A DNA stretch of 64,000 nucleotides. Origin: Thermosipho sp. (in: thermotogales). GTDB lineage: Bacteria > Thermotogota > Thermotogae > Thermotogales > Fervidobacteriaceae. A program made the translations under genes and the position numbers. The number at the start of each line of letters is the position of its first letter. The first letter of the stretch is position 1. The stretch spans positions 18,129 through 82,128 of the forward strand of contig JASKLO010000005.1 of the NCBI GenBank assembly GCA_030153605.1, in the 5' to 3' direction. Below, one piece after another: positions 1 to 9,507 of this stretch. The notes beneath the pieces are model-generated. The model was given only the letters and a program-made list of their open reading frames with translations. It was not told where the DNA came from and made no database searches.

Positions 1-2
1 AT

Positions 3-1124
3 TTTCCACAAAAAAACGGTGTATCAACTGCTGTTAAATTGTATAAAGAGGAAATGGAAAAATTAGGTCATAATGTGTATCTATTTGTTCCAAAATATTC
101 TTCCAATTATAGAAGAAATGAAAAAAATGTATTTGAATTTCCTGCTATTAAATTTCTATTTGAGAAGGAACAAAGAATTGCTATTCCTATTTCTACAGAT
201 ATTTTTAAAATAAAAGATTTAAATTTGGATATTATCCATTCTCAAGATCCTTTCTCAATGGGTTTGTTTGCAGAGTTCTTATCAAAAGTTTTAAAAATAA
301 AGCATGTTGGAACACACCATACTATGTATGAATATTACAGAAATTATCTTCCTTTGATTATACGTCCAACTCTAAAACAAACACAAAAAATGATTAAAAA
401 ATGGTGTCTAAAACTTGATAAAGTAATTGCTCCAACCAAAAATATAAAAGATTTACTTGTGAGTTATGGTGTACCTGAAGAACACATAGTGGTTATTCCG
501 ACTGGTATTGATATTAAAAAATTTAACAAAGAAATTGAATGGAACATAAGAGAAGAATATGGAATAGATCCTGAAGATAAAGTTATTTTATTTGTTGGAA
601 GATTAGGTCCAGAAAAAAATATTGATTTTCTCATAAGAGTATTTCATAAAGTTAATCATTTTATGCCAAATACAAAATTTTTGATAATTGGAGATGGAAT
701 CGAAAGAGATAAACTTGAAGAACTTGTCCTTGATTTGCAAATTCAAGAAGATGTTATTTTTTCTGGAGGTCAACCTAGAGAGAGGGTTATAGATGCATAT
801 AAACAATCTGACTTATTTGTGTTTTCTTCGTACACTGAAACACAGGGATTAGTAATTCTTGAGTCTATGGCAGCAGGTACTCCAGTAGTTGCTCTTGGAA
901 AAATGGGAGTGCATGATATTCTTAATCATGAAAATGCCGGTGGGGTTATGATAAAAGAACTAAATGAAGACGATTTTGTAGAAGCTATATTAAAAGTTTT
1001 AAATGACCAAGAACTTTACGAAAAACTTTCCAAAAACGCAGTTAATTTTATAAAAGAAAATTATTCAATAGAAGTCTCAGTACGAAAAATTATAGATGTT
1101 TACAAAGAACTGTTGGCAAAATAA
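3..1124 (+). CDS. GT4-family glycosyltransferase, 5'-truncated by the window edge
   Basis: This is a retaining GT-B glycosyltransferase, probably using a nucleotide sugar to glycosylate a membrane lipid or a polysaccharide acceptor. The reading frame is open from base 3 upstream of the TTG used by the ORF track. The upstream residues include NGVSTAV, the typical N-terminal acceptor loop of GT4 enzymes, so the true start lies before the window. Visible GT4 signatures are HSQDPFSMG, THHTMYEYY, the phosphate loop VGRLGPEKN and the donor-site EX7E region in ETQGLVILESMAAGTPVVA. The THHT segment resembles diacylglycerol glucosyltransferases, which suggests glycolipid synthesis, but the acceptor cannot be fixed from sequence. 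No co-directional gene follows closely. Confidence 0.85.
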   Translation, partial: FPQKNGVSTAVKLYKEEMEKLGHNVYLFVPKYSSNYRRNEKNVFEFPAIKFLFEKEQRIAIPISTDIFKIKDLNLDIIHSQDPFSMGLFAEFLSKVLKIKHVGTHHTMYEYYRNYLPLIIRPTLKQTQKMIKKWCLKLDKVIAPTKNIKDLLVSYGVPEEHIVVIPTGIDIKKFNKEIEWNIREEYGIDPEDKVILFVGRLGPEKNIDFLIRVFHKVNHFMPNTKFLIIGDGIERDKLEELVLDLQIQEDVIFSGGQPRERVIDAYKQSDLFVFSSYTETQGLVILESMAAGTPVVALGKMGVHDILNHENAGGVMIKELNEDDFVEAILKVLNDQELYEKLSKNAVNFIKENYSIEVSVRKIIDVYKELLAK

Positions 1125-1614
1125 AACACTTTATTATTACCAAAAATTATTTAGTTAGTTTTTCGTTAAAACAAATTGTTTAAGAACATATTTTTTATTG
1201 TTCGCTTAATTTTATTAATTTTATTAAAAAAACAAGGAAAAAAATAAAAGCAAAAATCTTATCTAGATGGAGAACAAGAAAAAAAGGAAGAAAGATTAAG
1301 TTTTACTAATGAATTTTAAGAAAAAGATAATGGAAAAATTTTAAGGCTAACAATTGTTTTACCTAACATAACTTATGTGATATTTAAGATTTCTTCTCGC
1401 CATAGTCTATACGTCCTATACAATATTAACAGAAACATTACTTGGTACCTTTGAAGCAAAGCAAACACTTCATTTGTGATGCATTGACTTTGAAATTAAA
1501 AATGAGCAAATATATGATGGCAATAGCCATCTATTTTTTAAATATAGACATACGAAAAAGGAGTATGATATACTTAATATAAAATATTAAAATTTAAAGA
1601 AGGAGGCCTTGAAA
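1125..1614. other. 490-base intergenic region before mnmG
   Basis: Very AT-rich stretch with no convincing gene. It contains a small hairpin with a T run near its 3' end (listed separately) and the mnmG ribosome-binding site AGGAGG at 1601-1606. Short open stretches occur in several frames, but none has a start and ribosome-binding site together. It may be eroded coding DNA, which I cannot identify. Confidence 0.5.
1516..1539 (+). terminator. Candidate rho-independent terminator
   Basis: The stem GATGGC/GCCATC closes an AATA loop and is followed by TATTTTTT. The stem is short. No recognisable gene ends just upstream, so it may be a leftover of a lost gene or may act on transcription entering mnmG. 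Confidence 0.45.
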
Positions 1615-3489
1615 GTGTATTTTAAAAGACCCGATGATGATAAATATTTTGACGTGATTGTAGTTGGGGGGGGACATGCGGGTATAGAAGCAGCACTAGC
1701 ACCTGCTCGTTTAGGGTTAAAAACTCTTTTATTAACAACCAATCCTGATAATGTTGGATGGGCGTCTTGCAACCCTGCTATTGGGGGGCCTGCGAAGGGA
1801 ATAGTTGTTAGAGAAATAGATGCTCTTGGTGGTGAAATGGCAAAAACAACCGACGAAACAATGATAAATGTGAGAATGTTAAATACAGGAAAAGGCCCTG
1901 CAGTTAGAGCTTTAAGAGCTCAGATTGATAAATATCAATATTCTCATGTTATGAAAAAAAAGCTTCAAACTCAAAAAAACTTAATTTTAAGATTTGGCCT
2001 TGTTGAAAAGTTAATTGTTGAAGACGGAAAAGTAAAGGGTGTAGTTGATTCATTTGGAATAGATTATTATGCTAAGGCTGTAATATTAACAACCGGTACT
2101 TTTTTAAGAGGAAAGATTTTTATTGGAAGGGACACCATGGAAGCTGGAAGAATGGGTGATTTTCCAGCTAAAGGATTAAGTAAGTCTCTTCAGGAAATTG
2201 GTTTTAAAATTTCTCGATTCAAAACAGGAACTCCTGCAAGGGTTTTGAAAAGCAGCATTGATTTTTCAAAAATGGTTAGACAGGATACAGATGATACACC
2301 ATGGGCATTTTCTTATTTTGATGAACCCAAAGTTTTGAATAAGGATTATCCATGCTGGTTAACTCATACCAATCCAGAGACTCATAAAATTATAAAAGAT
2401 TATCTTGTTTATTCGCCTTTATATGGAGATGTAAAATTAATACATAGTGTTGGCCCCAGATATTGCCCTTCAATTGAAGATAAAGTAGTAAAATTTGGCA
2501 GAGATTCACACCAGGTTTTTGTTGAACCTGAAGGTAAATATACTGAAGAGTACTATTTAAACGGTTTATCTACAAGTCTTCCATATGCAGCTCAAATACA
2601 AATGTTAAGAACTATTCCAGGTCTTGAAAATGTGGTAATTGTAAGGCCAGCATATGCAATAGAATACGATTATATTGATCCAACTCAGTTATATCAGACC
2701 TTAGAATCAAAGATAGTTGAAGGGTTATTTTTTGCAGGACAGATTAATGGTACTAGTGGATACGAAGAAGCAGCAGGACAAGGTTTAATAGCTGGAATAA
2801 ATGCATCAATGAAAATTCTTGGAGGAAAACAATTAATACTTAAAAGATCTGAAAGTTATATAGGTATATTAATAGATGATTTAACTACAAAAGGTGTTGA
2901 TGAACCATATAGATTGCTAACTTCTAGAGCAGAATATAGACTTTTGCTCAGACATGATAATGCACATTTAAGGTTAGCAAAATATGGCTATCAAGTAAGT
3001 TTAATTCCAAAATGGTTCTATGAAAAAGTACTTGCACTTGAAAAAGAAATTGAAAGACAAGTTGAAAGGTTAAAAGAGGTAAAAATAACAGTTTCTGATA
3101 CAGTTAATAATATTCTTGTAAATCTTGGCTCATCACCTATTAAAGAAGGGACAAAACTTTACAATATTCTTAAAAGGCCTGAGGTAAGATATAAAGATAT
3201 TAAAGAATTAGATCCTGAACCAATTTCTGATGAGGAATTGATAGAACAAATAGAAATTTTGTTAAAATATGAAGGTTATATTCAAAAAATGTTAGAAGAA
3301 GTAAGAATTTTTGAACAGTATGAAACACTTGATATTTCAAAAATTGATTTTGAAAAGGTACCAAATTTATCAACTGAAGCACGGGAGAAACTTAAGAAAA
3401 TTGCTCCAAGATCAATAGGTCAGGCGATGAGGATTCCAGGAGTTACTCCTTCCGATATTGCAAACATAATAAGTTATTTAGAAAGGTAA
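1615..3489 (+). CDS. mnmG: tRNA uridine-5-carboxymethylaminomethyl(34) synthesis enzyme MnmG (GidA)
   Basis: FAD-dependent enzyme that, with MnmE, installs the cmnm5 group on wobble U34 of tRNAs, using glycine/ammonium and methylene-THF. The N-terminal dinucleotide-binding motif [12 protein letters not shown] is intact. The conserved cysteine contexts [10 protein letters not shown] and [11 protein letters not shown] are both present, and the C-terminal helical MnmE/tRNA-binding part is full length. The ORF track starts at TTG 1609, only two bases after AGGAGG. GTG at 1615, eight bases after it, is the better start, giving 624 residues, the usual family length. MnmE is not in the window. A strong terminator follows directly, so the gene is probably monocistronic. 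Confidence 0.96.
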   Translation: MYFKRPDDDKYFDVIVVGGGHAGIEAALAPARLGLKTLLLTTNPDNVGWASCNPAIGGPAKGIVVREIDALGGEMAKTTDETMINVRMLNTGKGPAVRALRAQIDKYQYSHVMKKKLQTQKNLILRFGLVEKLIVEDGKVKGVVDSFGIDYYAKAVILTTGTFLRGKIFIGRDTMEAGRMGDFPAKGLSKSLQEIGFKISRFKTGTPARVLKSSIDFSKMVRQDTDDTPWAFSYFDEPKVLNKDYPCWLTHTNPETHKIIKDYLVYSPLYGDVKLIHSVGPRYCPSIEDKVVKFGRDSHQVFVEPEGKYTEEYYLNGLSTSLPYAAQIQMLRTIPGLENVVIVRPAYAIEYDYIDPTQLYQTLESKIVEGLFFAGQINGTSGYEEAAGQGLIAGINASMKILGGKQLILKRSESYIGILIDDLTTKGVDEPYRLLTSRAEYRLLLRHDNAHLRLAKYGYQVSLIPKWFYEKVLALEKEIERQVERLKEVKITVSDTVNNILVNLGSSPIKEGTKLYNILKRPEVRYKDIKELDPEPISDEELIEQIEILLKYEGYIQKMLEEVRIFEQYETLDISKIDFEKVPNLSTEAREKLKKIAPRSIGQAMRIPGVTPSDIANIISYLER

Positions 3490-3505
3490 AAATATCAGTT
3501 TTTCT

Positions 3506-3532
3506 ATTGCCCCCAAACGGGGCAATTTTTTT
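3506..3532 (+). terminator. mnmG rho-independent terminator
   Basis: Perfect 8-bp stem ATTGCCCC/GGGGCAAT with a CAAAC loop, followed by a run of seven T, 17 bases after the mnmG stop codon. Confidence 0.9.
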
Positions 3533-3577
3533 ATAACATTACAATAATATTGTTAACCACAAATAGAGGGGTTAAAA

Positions 3578-3809
3578 GTGTTAAATCCATTTGAAAACGT
3601 CAGCTAATATATTGACGCTCCTTCAGGTGCTTTTGAATTTTTGAGTAATCCGTTAAGAATTATCGAAGTTTCAATTATGTAAGAATGGATGAAAAAACAG
3701 TGAAAGTTTTTAAAAGTTATGTTATGAAAGAAAAGATGTAAATTCTAGAGTAGGAGTATATATAGTTAATAGGATTATATAGGGTATGAAAGCAAGAAGA
3801 TAGATATAA
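3578..3809 (+). pseudogene. gdhA: Glutamate dehydrogenase relic with internal deletion
   Basis: Not in the ORF track. From GTG 3578, after AGAGGGG, the DNA reads LNPFENVS, stop, then AFEFLSNPLRIIEVSI. After a frame change it continues VRMDEKTVKVFKSY. This matches the N-terminus of bacterial/archaeal hexameric glutamate dehydrogenases, where the family reads (A/Y)EFLxxPxRIxEVxIPVRMDDGxVKVFxGY. Directly after this the frame gives DVNSRVGVYIVNRI and then GMKAR, which match the extreme C-terminus of the same family (VxxRxAAYIxAIxRVxxAMKxRG). Roughly 330 central codons, including the catalytic core, are missing. Several stops and frameshifts show long decay. The family match is from memory of GDH sequences, not a search. 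The relic ends at a hairpin terminator that probably once served gdhA. Confidence 0.82.
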
Positions 3810-3810
3810 A

Positions 3811-3836
3811 AGAAAGCTCCCAAAAGGGAGCTTTCT
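3811..3836. terminator. Bidirectional terminator between the gdhA relic and mreB
   Basis: Eleven-bp perfect stem AGAAAGCTCCC/GGGAGCTTTCT with an AAAA loop. T-rich sequence flanks it on both strands. It would end mreB transcription on the minus strand and the old gdhA transcript on the plus strand. Confidence 0.85.
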
Positions 3837-3840
3837 TTTA

Positions 3841-4848
3841 TTATTCATATGTTGAAGCGACAAGCTCTAATAAATCTTCTTCGTCAAGAAGAATTCCCGT
3901 TCCCCTAGCCACACAAGTCATGGGGTCATCTGAGATTTTACAATTTACTCCAATTTCATCCTTTATTGCCATATCAATACCTCTTAAAAGTGCACCGCCA
4001 CCTGTTAAAACTATTCCTTTTTCCATAATATCAGCTGATAATTCTGGAGGAGTTTTTTCAAGAACTACCTTGATTTTTGATACAAGATTTTCTATTGTAG
4101 GTCTTAACATTTCATATACATGTTGAGATGTAATTTTATCAACTCTTGGAAGTCCAGTAACAGCATCTCTTCCCTTTATTTCCATTTCCCTATCTTCAGC
4201 TTCAGAATGAGCTTTACCAATTTTTATTTTAATTTCTTCTGCTGTTGATTCCCCAATAATTAATCCAAACAATTTTCTAACACCTTTAACAATAATATCA
4301 TCCATTGCATCTCCGGCAAGCTTTATTGAATCACCAACAACTACGCCACCAAGACTAATAACTGCTATGTCTGTGGTTCCCCCACCAATGTCAATTATCA
4401 TATTTCCCTGGGGTTTTGTTACATCTATTCCCGCTCCAATTGCAGCCGCAAGTGGTTCAGAAACCACATAAACTTTTTTTGCACCAGCATTCAGTGCGGC
4501 ATCAAAAACAGCTCTTTTTTCAACTGTGGTTGTTTTGGCTGGTATTCCAATTACCATGTTTGGTTTAAATAAAAAGCCTTTGGTTACTTTTTTTATAAAA
4601 ATTCTTAAAACCTCTGAAATTACAGTATAGTCGGCAATAACACCGTCTTTCATAGGCCTTATAGCCGTGACAATATCTTCTGGTGTCTTACCAAGCATTT
4701 CCTTAGCTTCATCACCAATAGCGATAATTTTTCCGGTTTTTTTAGAAATTGCTACTACTGAAGGCTGATAAAGCACAATTCCTTTTCCTTTTTGATAAAC
4801 AATAAAATTAGCTGTACCAAGGTCTATTCCTAAATCATTTTTACCCAT
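3841..4848 (-). CDS. mreB: Rod-shape determining actin homologue MreB
   Basis: Bacterial actin that forms membrane-associated filaments and guides lateral cell-wall synthesis. Signatures are phosphate-1 DLGTANFIVY, phosphate-2 IDIGGGTTDIAVISLGG and the adenosine motif GIVLTGGGALLRGID. The ORF track begins 17 codons upstream, inside the previous gene. The start MGKNDLGIDLG at 4848 is preceded by AGGGGAG and gives 335 residues, standard for MreB. The start overlaps the 3' end of the EamA gene by eight bases, so translation is probably coupled. mreC and mreD are not adjacent, unlike in many bacteria. Confidence 0.96.
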   Translation of the reverse strand: MGKNDLGIDLGTANFIVYQKGKGIVLYQPSVVAISKKTGKIIAIGDEAKEMLGKTPEDIVTAIRPMKDGVIADYTVISEVLRIFIKKVTKGFLFKPNMVIGIPAKTTTVEKRAVFDAALNAGAKKVYVVSEPLAAAIGAGIDVTKPQGNMIIDIGGGTTDIAVISLGGVVVGDSIKLAGDAMDDIIVKGVRKLFGLIIGESTAEEIKIKIGKAHSEAEDREMEIKGRDAVTGLPRVDKITSQHVYEMLRPTIENLVSKIKVVLEKTPPELSADIMEKGIVLTGGGALLRGIDMAIKDEIGVNCKISDDPMTCVARGTGILLDEEDLLELVASTYE

Positions 4849-5704
4849 GGATTTCTCCCCTTTCTTCAAACTTTTCAAAAACATACAGTCCGAATACAAC
4901 TAATATTATACCTGAAATTAGTAATAATGTGGGTATCTGTTTAAAAATTAACGTTTCAGAAACAGCTGTGACTACTGGTATTACATATACTGCATTAGTT
5001 GTACTTCTATCTCCCAAAGTTTCAATTGACTTATTCCAAAGAAAATATCCTAATGCCGAGCAAAAAATTCCAAGATATAAAAGTCCAAAAATAGATGATA
5101 CATTGAATTTCAAATGAGGTTTGAAGAAAAAATATTCTATAAGTGAAAAAGGAATTAATGTAATAACTCCCCAAAATGTAATTTCGAAAATAGCAGTTAA
5201 TGATGAATGATCTTTTAATTTTGTAATGTGATGAGTATAAAAAACCCAAGAAAATGCAGCACCAAAAGCCAGAAAATCACCTAAAGAATTTACTTTTAAA
5301 TACAATTTACCATTTAGAATTACAAGAGCAACACCTATTAAAGCTATAATTGAAGCTACATATTGAACAATTTTTGTCTTTTTCTTGTGAAATAATTGAG
5401 TGAACAAAACATACCAAATTGGTGCAGTCGAAACAATCATTGCAGCGTTTGTAGGACTTGTAAGTTTTAAAGAAAAATTTTCCGCAGCAAAATAAGCAGT
5501 TATTCCCCAAAAACCAGCTAATATTTTATCCTTATTAAATAGCGATATTTTTCTTTTTTGAGGCATAAAATAAAGCACCAAAAGTGCTATTGAAAATCTA
5601 AACAAAGCTGCTATTAAGGGAGAAATATCTTTTACTACAATTTTCGTGGCAATAAATGAAAGTCCCCATAATAAAGTAACAATTGTAAGCGGTATATATT
5701 TCAT
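4841..5704 (-). CDS. EamA/DMT-superfamily transporter (RhaT/YdcZ-like)
   Basis: Membrane protein of 287 residues with ten predicted hydrophobic segments arranged as two EamA repeats, starting with PLTIVTLLWGLSFIATK. Proteins of this superfamily export amino acids, metabolites or drugs. The substrate here cannot be told. The start lies one base after the stop of the upstream LOG-like gene, and the end overlaps mreB, so the three genes form a tight co-transcribed group without obvious shared function. Confidence 0.88.
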   Translation of the reverse strand: MKYIPLTIVTLLWGLSFIATKIVVKDISPLIAALFRFSIALLVLYFMPQKRKISLFNKDKILAGFWGITAYFAAENFSLKLTSPTNAAMIVSTAPIWYVLFTQLFHKKKTKIVQYVASIIALIGVALVILNGKLYLKVNSLGDFLAFGAAFSWVFYTHHITKLKDHSSLTAIFEITFWGVITLIPFSLIEYFFFKPHLKFNVSSIFGLLYLGIFCSALGYFLWNKSIETLGDRSTTNAVYVIPVVTAVSETLIFKQIPTLLLISGIILVVFGLYVFEKFEERGEIHG

Positions 5705-5705
5705 G

Positions 5706-6212
5706 TTACTCCCCCAATAAATTATTCAAAATCTCTATTATTTCATCGATACTATTTCCAATTTTGATTTCTACAAGCCTTCTATTATCGAGAAATTTTC
5801 CATCAATTAAAACCTTCTGAACTCTATCAGTCCACCCTCCAGTTCCATTAAAAAGAATTAAATGTTTTTTGTATGCATAAGCAGCTAGGATTTCAATTGC
5901 CGTTCCTATTTCTCCGCTAATTGAAATTATAGCATCTGCATTTCTAACTAAAACAAACGACCTCATTTGAAAATCAAGACCAGTTTTTATTTCAAATGAA
6001 TTAAATTTATTTCCTTCTTCATCAAAAGGAAGAATGCCTATTATTTTGCCGTTAACTTCATTTACGCCTTTTGCCACTTCCTCCATTATACCGTCTCTAC
6101 CACCAGAAAGTACAATATATCTTTTGCCAAGTTCTCTTCCCAAATTTCTACAAGTTTCTTTTAATTTTTCATTAATTTCACCTGAAGAGCCAATTACAGC
6201 AACATATTTCAT
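5706..6212 (-). CDS. TIGR00725/LOG-like Rossmann-fold protein
   Basis: A 168-residue SLOG-superfamily protein. It carries the nucleotide-binding N-terminus KYVAVIGSSG, the GGRDGIMEEV motif (GGxxGxME type) and the ISGEIGTAIE loop, which corresponds to PGGxGT of lysine-decarboxylase-like phosphoribohydrolases. Relatives hydrolyse nucleotide monophosphates to base and ribose phosphate or act as ligand sensors. The loop here has SGE rather than PGG, so activity is uncertain. The ribosome-binding site GGAGG stands just before ATG 6212. The gene lies downstream of ileS past a strong hairpin and is coupled to the EamA gene. Confidence 0.8.
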   Translation of the reverse strand: MKYVAVIGSSGEINEKLKETCRNLGRELGKRYIVLSGGRDGIMEEVAKGVNEVNGKIIGILPFDEEGNKFNSFEIKTGLDFQMRSFVLVRNADAIISISGEIGTAIEILAAYAYKKHLILFNGTGGWTDRVQKVLIDGKFLDNRRLVEIKIGNSIDEIIEILNNLLGE

Positions 6213-6230
6213 TAAAGAGCCTCCTCTTTC

Positions 6231-6260
6231 AAAAATGCGGGGAAATATCCCCGCATTTTT
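6231..6260 (-). terminator. ileS rho-independent terminator
   Basis: Twelve-bp stem AAAAATGCGGGG/CCCCGCATTTTT with an AAATAT loop overlapping the ileS stop codon. The T run on the minus strand is supplied by the stem arm. It separates ileS from the downstream LOG-like gene. Confidence 0.85.
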
Positions 6261-8991
6261 ATTTTCTTTCTCCCTTCAAGACTGCTGCACATCTTGGGCA
6301 TACGTCTGGATATTGATCATCTTTACCTGTATCTTCATGATATTTCCAGCATCTCTGACATTTTTCACCATCTGCTTTTTCAACAGTTACACTAACGAGC
6401 TCTCCTTTTGTTGTGCCTTCAGCAAATTCAACTTTAGATACTATGAAAAATTCTTCTAACATTTCTTTATATTTTTCAAGAATTGCTTGAACATTTTCAT
6501 TTAAACCAGAAAGTTTGACCTTAGCATCAAGAGAATGACCAATTATATCATTGTTTCTAGCATTTTCTAAAGCTTTTAAAACATCATCTCTTACCATCAA
6601 AAGAATTGTAAAGTCTTCTAAAAGTTTTTCGTCAATCCATTCTTTGTGAATTTCAGGCCAATAATCAATGTGAACAGTTTCATATTTTTTAATAGGACTT
6701 AATTGATATGCTTCTTCTGATGTAAATACTAAAATAGGAGCCAACATTTTAATTAGAGCATCTAAAATATAATACATTGCTGTTTGAGCTGATCTTCTAT
6801 AAATTGAATCTTTAGCTTCAACGTATAATCTATCCTTTAAAATATCTAAGTATGTCGCGCTTAATTCAACTGTACAGTACCTATTTAGTAAGCTGTATAC
6901 CTTTGAATATTCATAATTTTCATAGTGGTTGGTTACCTGCTCAATTAATTGTTCCAACCTTGCTAGTGCCCACTTATCTAGTGGTAATAGCTTTTCATAT
7001 GGAACAAGATCTTTTTCTGTAAAGTCACTTAAATTTCCTAGTAAATATCTAAGAGTATTTCTGATTTTTTTATAAACTTCAACCTGCTGTTGAATTATAT
7101 TTTTACCAACCCTGATGTTATCAAAGAAATCAATGCTTGCAACCCAGAGTCTTAAAATATCAGCACCAAATTTGTCAACAATATCATTTGGATCAATAAC
7201 ATTACCAAGGGATTTACTCATTTTCCTGCCTTGTTCGTCTTTAATAAATCCGTGAGTTACTACAGATTTGTAAGGTGCTTGTCCAGTTTTAGCAACTGAC
7301 ATAAATATTGAACTTTGGAACCAACCTCTGTGTTGGTCGTCGCCTTCTAAATATAAATCAACAGGGAATTTTTCTCCTTTAGATCTAATCACAGCCTCAA
7401 AAGAACATCCAGAGTCAATCCAGACATCTAGAGTATCATAAGTTTTTTCAAAATCTTCATGACCACAATTAGGACATTTTACACCTTCAGGAATTATCTC
7501 TTTTTCAGAAAGTTCAAACCATGCATCTGTTCCTTTTTCCGAAACTATATCGATAAAATTATCTATTACTTTTTCATCTATAAATACTTCACCACATTTT
7601 TTACATTTAATAGCAGGAATAGGAGTTCCCCAGACTCTTTGCCTTGAAATAGTCCAATCAGGTCTTTCTTTAACCATAGCTGTGATTCTATTTTCTCCCC
7701 ATTTTGGGTGCCATTCAACTTTTTTAATTTCTTCTAAAACTTTCTCCCTTAAATTGTTAGCATCAACAGAAATAAACCACTGTGGAGTGGCTCTGAATAT
7801 AACTGGATTTTTACATCTCCAGCAATGTGGATAACTATGTTCGATCTTTGCGACTTTTATTAAAGCTCCTAGTTTTTCTAGATCTTCAATGATTACTTTA
7901 TTTGCATCCCAAATTTTTAATCCTGAATATTTTTCTGCTTCATCTGTGAAAACTCCATGTTCATCCACAGGAGAAAGAATTGGTAAATTATATTTTTTTC
8001 CTGTAAGGTAGTCTTCGGCACCATGCCCAGGAGCTGTGTGAACACAACCGGTACCATCTTCTAAAGTGACATAGTCAGCAAGGACTATTAAGGATTCTCG
8101 ATTCAAAAAAGGATGTTTTGCTTTTTTGTATTCAAGTTCCTTACCTTTAAATTTTTCAACTACGGTATATTCAATTTCTGTTTCTGCTGCAAATTTATTT
8201 AAAAGTCCTTCGGCTACAATCCAATATTCTCCGTTTACATTTATTTTTACATAATCAAAATCTGGATGAACTGCAATTGCTACATTTGCTGGTAAAGTCC
8301 AAGGTGTGGTTGTCCAAATAACAATATAGGTGTTTTCTTCATCAAGCATTTTAAATTTTACATAAATTGAAGGTGAAGAATGATCATGATATTCAACTTC
8401 AGCTTCAGCAAGCGCAGTTTTACAAGTTGGACACCAGTAAACGGGCTTGTTACCTCTATATACGTTTCCATTTTTAACAAGAGTTTTAAATATATCTAGA
8501 ATATGAACTTCATATTTTGGATCAAGTGTAAGATATGGATTTTCCCAGTCTCCTCTGACTCCAAGTCTTTTAAACTGCTCTCTTTGAACGTCCACAAAAT
8601 GTAAAGCAAAATCTTTACATTTTTTCCTAATATCAACAGGAGTCAATTCTTTTATTTTGTCTCCTAATTCAACAGACACTCTATGTTCAATTGGTAAGCC
8701 ATGTGTATCCCATCCTGGAACATATGGAGAATAATATCCTCTCATTGTTTTGTATCTAATAACAATATCTTTTAATATTTTATTTGTAGCTGTACCAATA
8801 TGAATACTACCATTGGCATATGGAGGACCATCATGGAGAACAAATTTAGGCTTTCCTTCACGACTTTTAAGTGCAAGATGATAATCATCCATTTTTTTCC
8901 AATTTTCAAGCATTTCAGGTTCTTTTTTTGTTAAATTTGCCCTCATAGAAAAATTTGTCGAAGGCAAGTTTAATGTTTCTTTATAATCCAT
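6259..8991 (-). CDS. ileS: Isoleucyl-tRNA synthetase
   Basis: Class I aminoacyl-tRNA synthetase charging tRNA-Ile, with an editing domain that removes misactivated valine. The class I signature appears as NGSIHIGT, in which the last His of HxGH is Thr. The second signature KMSKSLGN is canonical. The CP1 editing region contains [11 protein letters not shown] and the C-terminus has a zinc site [10 protein letters not shown]...CPRCAA. The length of 910 residues fits a bacterial-type IleS. ATG 8991 is preceded by GGAGGTG. The leader is only about 100 bases, too short for a full T-box, but has two competing hairpins (see 9046-9088). Confidence 0.97.
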   Translation of the reverse strand: MDYKETLNLPSTNFSMRANLTKKEPEMLENWKKMDDYHLALKSREGKPKFVLHDGPPYANGSIHIGTATNKILKDIVIRYKTMRGYYSPYVPGWDTHGLPIEHRVSVELGDKIKELTPVDIRKKCKDFALHFVDVQREQFKRLGVRGDWENPYLTLDPKYEVHILDIFKTLVKNGNVYRGNKPVYWCPTCKTALAEAEVEYHDHSSPSIYVKFKMLDEENTYIVIWTTTPWTLPANVAIAVHPDFDYVKINVNGEYWIVAEGLLNKFAAETEIEYTVVEKFKGKELEYKKAKHPFLNRESLIVLADYVTLEDGTGCVHTAPGHGAEDYLTGKKYNLPILSPVDEHGVFTDEAEKYSGLKIWDANKVIIEDLEKLGALIKVAKIEHSYPHCWRCKNPVIFRATPQWFISVDANNLREKVLEEIKKVEWHPKWGENRITAMVKERPDWTISRQRVWGTPIPAIKCKKCGEVFIDEKVIDNFIDIVSEKGTDAWFELSEKEIIPEGVKCPNCGHEDFEKTYDTLDVWIDSGCSFEAVIRSKGEKFPVDLYLEGDDQHRGWFQSSIFMSVAKTGQAPYKSVVTHGFIKDEQGRKMSKSLGNVIDPNDIVDKFGADILRLWVASIDFFDNIRVGKNIIQQQVEVYKKIRNTLRYLLGNLSDFTEKDLVPYEKLLPLDKWALARLEQLIEQVTNHYENYEYSKVYSLLNRYCTVELSATYLDILKDRLYVEAKDSIYRRSAQTAMYYILDALIKMLAPILVFTSEEAYQLSPIKKYETVHIDYWPEIHKEWIDEKLLEDFTILLMVRDDVLKALENARNNDIIGHSLDAKVKLSGLNENVQAILEKYKEMLEEFFIVSKVEFAEGTTKGELVSVTVEKADGEKCQRCWKYHEDTGKDDQYPDVCPRCAAVLKGERK

Positions 8992-9045
8992 TTAATCACC
9001 TCCAAATTTCTTTGAATCTATTTTAACATAATATTATAATTAAAA

Positions 9046-9088
9046 AAGGTGGCCCTCCCGCCACCTTAATTTTAACTATGCGGGAGGG
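9046..9088 (-). terminator. Terminator hairpin with a competing upstream arm between the response regulator gene and ileS
   Basis: On the minus strand AAGGTGGC/GCCACCTT forms a strong hairpin followed by six T (9046-9067), a normal terminator for the response regulator gene. The nine bases CCCTCCCGC (minus strand, 9088-9080) are perfectly complementary to GCGGGAGGG (9061-9053), which includes part of the terminator stem and loop. The two pairings exclude each other, the geometry of an attenuator. Whether it controls ileS is inference. Confidence 0.7.
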
Positions 9089-9094
9089 TGTATG

Positions 9095-9454
9095 TTAGCT
9101 GTTAATTAATTTTGAAATAGTATCTTTAAGTTCTGTCAAATCAGAAGTTTTTACAACATATGCATTTGCAGCCCATGAAGCGAGATCACTTTTATAATGC
9201 GAATATGCTGTTAAAATAATAATCTTTGCATCTTTTTTAATTTCTCTAATTTTTCCTGCAACTTCTAATCCATTCATTCCGGGCATTTCAATGTCTACGG
9301 TTACAAGATCATATTCTTTTTCTTTAAATTTCTTAATGGCTTCTCCTCCATTTTTTGCTTCGTCTACTACATATCCAGATTCTTCAAGTTCTTCTTTTAT
9401 TAATAGTCTCATATTGTCTTCATCTTCGACAACTAATATCCTCTTTTTGCTCAT
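9095..9454 (-). CDS. Stand-alone response regulator receiver protein (CheY-like)
   Basis: A 119-residue protein made of one REC domain and no output domain. The acidic pocket VVEDED, the phosphoacceptor in VTVDIEMPGMNG, the conserved Thr in IILTAYSHY and the Lys in YVVKTSDL are all present, so it should be phosphorylated. It acts as a protein-protein switch rather than a DNA-binding regulator. No histidine kinase is nearby, so its partner is unknown. A -10-like TATAAT at 9495-9500, within the spacer after pulA, could start its transcript. GGGGTGA precedes ATG 9454. Confidence 0.92.
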   Translation of the reverse strand: MSKKRILVVEDEDNMRLLIKEELEESGYVVDEAKNGGEAIKKFKEKEYDLVTVDIEMPGMNGLEVAGKIREIKKDAKIIILTAYSHYKSDLASWAANAYVVKTSDLTELKDTISKLINS

Positions 9455-9507
9455 AAAATATCACCCCTTTCAATGAAGAGGACTTACTAAACACATTATA
9501 TCATAAT

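Noticed and set aside
1380-1608. Possible coding frame upstream of mnmG (CIDFEIKNEQIYDG...)
   Set aside because: About 40 open codons without start or homology, crossing a terminator-like hairpin; can arise by chance.
8992-9094. T-box leader for ileS
   Set aside because: The leader is about 100 bases with no specifier stem or T-box AGGGTGGNACCGCG motif; only the simple terminator and competing arm are present.
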